DNA of 11,081 nt from Acidobacteriaceae bacterium (GTDB lineage Bacteria; Acidobacteriota; Vicinamibacteria; Vicinamibacterales; CAVVIG01): NCBI GenBank assembly GCA_031274845.1, contig JAISPN010000246.1, positions 1-11,081 of the forward strand. Reading direction: 5' to 3'. The position numbers were made by a program, and so were the translations under genes. This document shows positions 7,899 to 11,081 of the stretch, piece after piece. The notes under the pieces were generated by a model. The model was given only the letters and a program-made list of their open reading frames with translations. It made no database searches and was not told the DNA's origin. Each line of letters opens with the position of its first letter. Position 1 is the first letter of the stretch.

Positions 7899-9485
7899 TT
7901 GGCCCATCAGGAACGCGTGAACCTTGCGGTTTTCATCGACTTCGACAACATCGAAATCGGCGTCAAAACCACTCTCGGCGAACACTTCGACATCGGCACG
8001 ATTCTCGAGGCGCTCAAGGAGCGCGGCGAGGTCGTCACCAAGATCGCGTATGCGGACTGGACCCGTGCCGGCGAATACAGCCGGGCACTGACCCAACATG
8101 CCATCCGCCTCGTGCAGCGCAACCTCACGCCGGGCGGCGACAAGAACGGCGCCGACATCAACCTGGCGCTCGACGCGCTTGAAATGGCATTCACCCACCC
8201 GCACATCAACGCCTACGTCATCGTCGGCGGCGATAGCGACTTCCTCTCGCTCGTCGAAAAACTGAAGCAGTACGACAAGAAGGTCTTTGTCGTCGGCGGA
8301 CGCGCGTTTACCAGCATCATCCTTCAGCGCAACTGCCACGAGTTCATCGCCTACGAAAACCTCGTGCGCAAGCCGAGCGCCCGTGGCGGCCGTCCGCCAG
8401 CGCCTATGGCCACGACGCCCATCGCGCAGGCGTTCCCGATCGTGCGACGCGCCATCAAGATCCTCGCGGATCGCGAAGTGTCGCCGCAGACCGGATTGCT
8501 GAAGAGCACGCTCCTGCAACTCGACTCGACATTCTCCGAGCGCAGCTACGGCGCCTCGTCGTTCCTCGACTTCACCGAGAAGCTGCAGCAGGCGGGACTC
8601 ATTCAGTTGAAGCACTCGGGCCGCAGCGTGATGGTGGAACTGAACCATCAGTTCCCCGAGGAGAGCGACGCCGCGCGCGCGGTTGCTGCCACGCCTGCCG
8701 AGAGCAGCCCGGATCTCTTCGCCACTGCGCCAACCTCAGACGTGCCGCAGGCGGCATCACAGGGCGCCGTCTCGAATGGCCTCGCGGATGGCGCGGCGAA
8801 CGGCACCGCCAACGGCGCCAGCGTGTCCGCACCGAACGCGGCACAGGCGCCCTACGTTCCGGCGCCGCGCCTCGGCGAACAAGCCGACGGCGTGCGCATC
8901 GCTGGCGAACTGCTGGCCAACGCCACCACCGCGCGCTGGCCGATGTACCTCCGCAACGCGAAGCAGATTCTTCGCGCCAGCAACTTCGACGAGCGCCGGT
9001 ATGGTTTCAGCGGACTCATCGAACTGCTCAAGGCGTGCCAGCGCGAAAGCCTGCTGCGCATCGAGCGCGATCGCCGTGGCGGACTGCGGGTGTTTCAGGG
9101 ACCGTCGCTCGCGCGCAACGGCAACATCGCGCCGCCAGCGGCGCCGGTCGCCGCGCCGATCGATCTGCAGATGGACGGCGACGACATCATCGACGAGCCG
9201 CAGCCGTTCAGCCTTCAGGAGCCGCTCCCCATCGTTGACGGCAACCTCACCGATGCCGATCCGGATGTGGCCGACGCGGACACGATTGCAGTCGTCGATA
9301 CGACGGCGCAACTCCTCGGCCGCGCCAAGCCGAAGCCGCGCGCGCGCAGCCGCGGCACCAATGTCGTCGGCGAGGACGAACCGGCGCCGCCGCGTGCGGC
9401 GCGTGGCGCCAGGAAGGGAACGCGCAAGACAGCGGCCTCCGGCAACGCGGCCCCGCGAAGGAGCCGCGCGAAGAAGAGCGAGTAG
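7899..9485 (+). CDS. NYN-domain (LabA/DUF88-like) putative ribonuclease with two LOTUS/OST-HTH domains
   Basis: This 528-residue soluble protein begins with a PIN-like NYN domain (residues 7-157). Its likely metal-binding acidic residues are D14 and D16 in VFIDFDNIE, D86 and D92 in GADINLALD, and D112 and D114 in VGGDSDFL. NYN domains are predicted metal-dependent RNases, and the full set of acidic residues suggests this one is active. Residues about 175-248 form a LOTUS/OST-HTH winged helix (FPIVRRAIKIL, then RSYGASSFLDF). A second LOTUS-like domain lies at about 330-401 (IAGELLANATTARW, then RRYGFSGLIELL). An Ala/Gly/Asn-rich linker joins them. The tail (about 402-528) is first acidic, then strongly basic (RAKPKPRARSRG, RSRAKKSE) and could bind nucleic acid. 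LOTUS domains bind RNA, in some cases G-rich RNA, so an RNA-processing role is likely; targets are unknown. It has its own promoter and stops 2 nt from a converging gene. Confidence 0.92.
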   Translation: MAHQERVNLAVFIDFDNIEIGVKTTLGEHFDIGTILEALKERGEVVTKIAYADWTRAGEYSRALTQHAIRLVQRNLTPGGDKNGADINLALDALEMAFTHPHINAYVIVGGDSDFLSLVEKLKQYDKKVFVVGGRAFTSIILQRNCHEFIAYENLVRKPSARGGRPPAPMATTPIAQAFPIVRRAIKILADREVSPQTGLLKSTLLQLDSTFSERSYGASSFLDFTEKLQQAGLIQLKHSGRSVMVELNHQFPEESDAARAVAATPAESSPDLFATAPTSDVPQAASQGAVSNGLADGAANGTANGASVSAPNAAQAPYVPAPRLGEQADGVRIAGELLANATTARWPMYLRNAKQILRASNFDERRYGFSGLIELLKACQRESLLRIERDRRGGLRVFQGPSLARNGNIAPPAAPVAAPIDLQMDGDDIIDEPQPFSLQEPLPIVDGNLTDADPDVADADTIAVVDTTAQLLGRAKPKPRARSRGTNVVGEDEPAPPRAARGARKGTRKTAASGNAAPRRSRAKKSE

Positions 9486-9487
9486 GC

Positions 9488-11081
9488 TTACCGCCGCTTG
9501 TCGAGGTAATCGAGCCACTGACGAACGAGCGCCGCGCGCGGGCCGTTCGTCTTCAGATAGCCATCCGCGTATTCATGGGCCAGCTTCACATCCTCGGCCC
9601 CTGAATGCGCGGTAACTCCCATCACCGCCAACTGATAGATCCACTCGACGCCCAGCAGCATCGCCTCGCTGTCGTCCTTGTGCGCGTCGATGTGGCGCTC
9701 CAGCAGACGGAACGCTTGCAGCCCTTGCCCAAGCGTCGCGTAGAGCAGCGCGAGCGGCTTGGCAAAGCGCGGATCGGCGGGCCATTTCGCGGTGGCTTCT
9801 TCGAGCGTGCTGCGCGCCTGCGCGTGATTCTTCACCCTCATCAGCGCCGCGGCCAGCCAGTCGTACACCTCGGGCGTTTCAACGCCGGTAATCATCGACG
9901 ACTGCCACGCGCCAGCCGCATCGAGATCGCGACCAACCGCGGCCAGCGTGGCGGCAATGTAGACGAGCGCCGCGGAACTGTCTTCCTCGGACGAGACCGC
10001 TTGCCGAAAGCTGCGCTCGGCATCCCCGTACGATCCTGACGACAGCGATCGCACGCCGGCATCAAACGCCGCGCGCTCGGCCTCTGGCACGCGCGCGCGG
10101 AACCGATCGAGCACTTGCGGATCGAGCACGTCGCTCTTCTCGAACGCACGCGTGAGCAAGACATCGGCGACCGGCAAATAGACTTCGGACAACGGAAGCA
10201 CCGTCCCGCCGGAGGTCACTGCCGACGTCATCAACACCGCTGGCGCCGCCACGGCAAACGATCGCCGCAGCACCTTCACGGGGCCCGCCTCGTTCGCAAC
10301 CGTGACGCGCATGACATAGTCGCCCGGCGGCAACTGACGCACCGGCAGCACCTCTGTGAAAATCGCGCGCGCGCTCCCGGCCGTCCGCGCCTGAACATCC
10401 TTGGTAAACAGCGCCTCGCCGTCCGCGGTCGCCGCGATCTCGTACTTCGCCGTGAGCGCGCCAGCCGCTGGCCCGTACGCTTCGACGTAGGCGTGGACGG
10501 CGCCGAACACAATCGTGTGTCCAATCGTCGGCTGCAACAGATCCGACAGCGATCCGTCCGGACCACCAACCATGAGATCGCTGAAGGTGACGGCGCCAGC
10601 CGGCACAAGCCCGGCGTGAAACTGATGTTCCACCGTCCCGATGCGATCCGATTCGGCAACCGCCAGCTTCAGCAGGTAGTCGCCGGGCGGCAGGCTCGCG
10701 CCAGCCACGAACTGCAGCGCGGACGGCACGCCGATCATGATCGGCGGAAGCCGCGCGACCGCTCCCTGACTTTCGACGATACGCCCGCCGGCATCGGCAA
10801 TCGTGTAGGCCAGCGTCACCGGCCGCGACGTCGGGTAATCGGTCCCGATGTCGGCATGAATGAGCAGTTGCACGCGACCCACCTCTGGTCCTTGCAGTGA
10901 AAACGTGGCAATGCGCAGCGGCAACGCCGACATCGGCAGCGGCGTCGAGAGCGCGGCGGCCACCGCTTGGCGCGGCGTGCGGACGTCGTTCGCGCCTTGC
11001 GGCAGCAGCAACGAACGGCGCGCGCGGACCGTGAGCCCCTTCCGCGACACCTCGACGCGGATCGGATGCGCCCGCCCGTCG
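9488..11081 (-). CDS. Putative VWFA-related/TPR protein, C-terminal part (start beyond window)
   Basis: The frame ends in TAA at 9488-9490 and is still open at the window edge. The upstream codons read DGRAHPIRVE before VSRKGLTVRARR, so the valine codon GTG at 11050 is internal and not a start. Roughly 530 residues are visible. The PIRVEVSRKGLTVRARR segment resembles the sequence that follows the VWFA-like domain in a family common in Acidobacteriota; that domain itself would be outside the window. Two beta-rich modules follow, each ending with LPPGDY plus a strand, 120 residues apart. About 140 residues of TPR-like helices then follow (from AERAAFDAGVRSL to LLERHIDAHKDD). Such proteins are usually exported and thought to mediate protein contacts, but the exact role is unknown. 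Only 2 nt separate its stop from that of the NYN gene. The gene is certain, the VWFA link an inference. Confidence 0.75.
   Translation of the reverse strand, partial: DGRAHPIRVEVSRKGLTVRARRSLLLPQGANDVRTPRQAVAAALSTPLPMSALPLRIATFSLQGPEVGRVQLLIHADIGTDYPTSRPVTLAYTIADAGGRIVESQGAVARLPPIMIGVPSALQFVAGASLPPGDYLLKLAVAESDRIGTVEHQFHAGLVPAGAVTFSDLMVGGPDGSLSDLLQPTIGHTIVFGAVHAYVEAYGPAAGALTAKYEIAATADGEALFTKDVQARTAGSARAIFTEVLPVRQLPPGDYVMRVTVANEAGPVKVLRRSFAVAAPAVLMTSAVTSGGTVLPLSEVYLPVADVLLTRAFEKSDVLDPQVLDRFRARVPEAERAAFDAGVRSLSSGSYGDAERSFRQAVSSEEDSSAALVYIAATLAAVGRDLDAAGAWQSSMITGVETPEVYDWLAAALMRVKNHAQARSTLEEATAKWPADPRFAKPLALLYATLGQGLQAFRLLERHIDAHKDDSEAMLLGVEWIYQLAVMGVTAHSGAEDVKLAHEYADGYLKTNGPRAALVRQWLDYLDKRR

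Overview
This is a GC-rich chromosomal segment from an organism that looks like an Acidobacteriota member, possibly the Vicinamibacteria lineage. The lineage is an inference. It rests on the C-terminal half of a protein that looks like the VWFA-related/TPR proteins common in that phylum, the HEAT-plus-DUF349 architecture, the GASD-type SGNH lipoprotein and the overall base composition. No RNA gene, CRISPR array, transposase or phage gene was seen. The coding density is very high, and no gap between genes reaches 300 bases.

Left edge (1-345): the 3' end of a VOC/glyoxalase-fold gene with clearly lower GC than its neighbours (about 55% by hand count). Its stop codon lies inside an imperfect palindrome that resembles a degenerate integron attC site. 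This is the only part of the window with signs of transfer.

Minus-strand pair (337-3606): a peroxiredoxin is followed after about 24 nt by a large HEAT-repeat/coiled-coil/DUF349-repeat protein, probably co-transcribed. A 77-bp AT-richer gap (3607-3683) separates this pair from a divergent plus-strand pair. That pair is an SGNH/GDSL-hydrolase lipoprotein and, 10 nt on, a Nudix hydrolase of the CoA-pyrophosphatase type.

Plus-strand centre (5209-9485): a topoisomerase IV A subunit (ParC-type) begins at a TTG codon behind a TACAAT -10 element. It ends in a hairpin that spans its stop codon. Immediately afterwards a second TACAAT promoter and a GC-rich leader of about 130 nt precede a NYN-domain ribonuclease-like protein with two LOTUS/OST-HTH domains, also started by TTG. 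The two promoters share the pattern TACAAT-N2-GGGCGC.

Right edge (9488-11081, minus strand): a converging gene, open at the window edge, encodes the tail of a putative VWFA-related protein. It has two beta-rich modules exactly 120 residues apart and a TPR-like region. Only 2 nt separate its stop codon from that of the NYN gene.

The genes mostly look like housekeeping functions (DNA decatenation, redox protection, nucleotide clean-up, envelope esterase, RNA metabolism). I see no convincing new multi-gene system. The points most worth following up are the attC-like boundary, the double-LOTUS NYN protein, the 77-residue DUF349 array and the shared promoter/TTG pattern.
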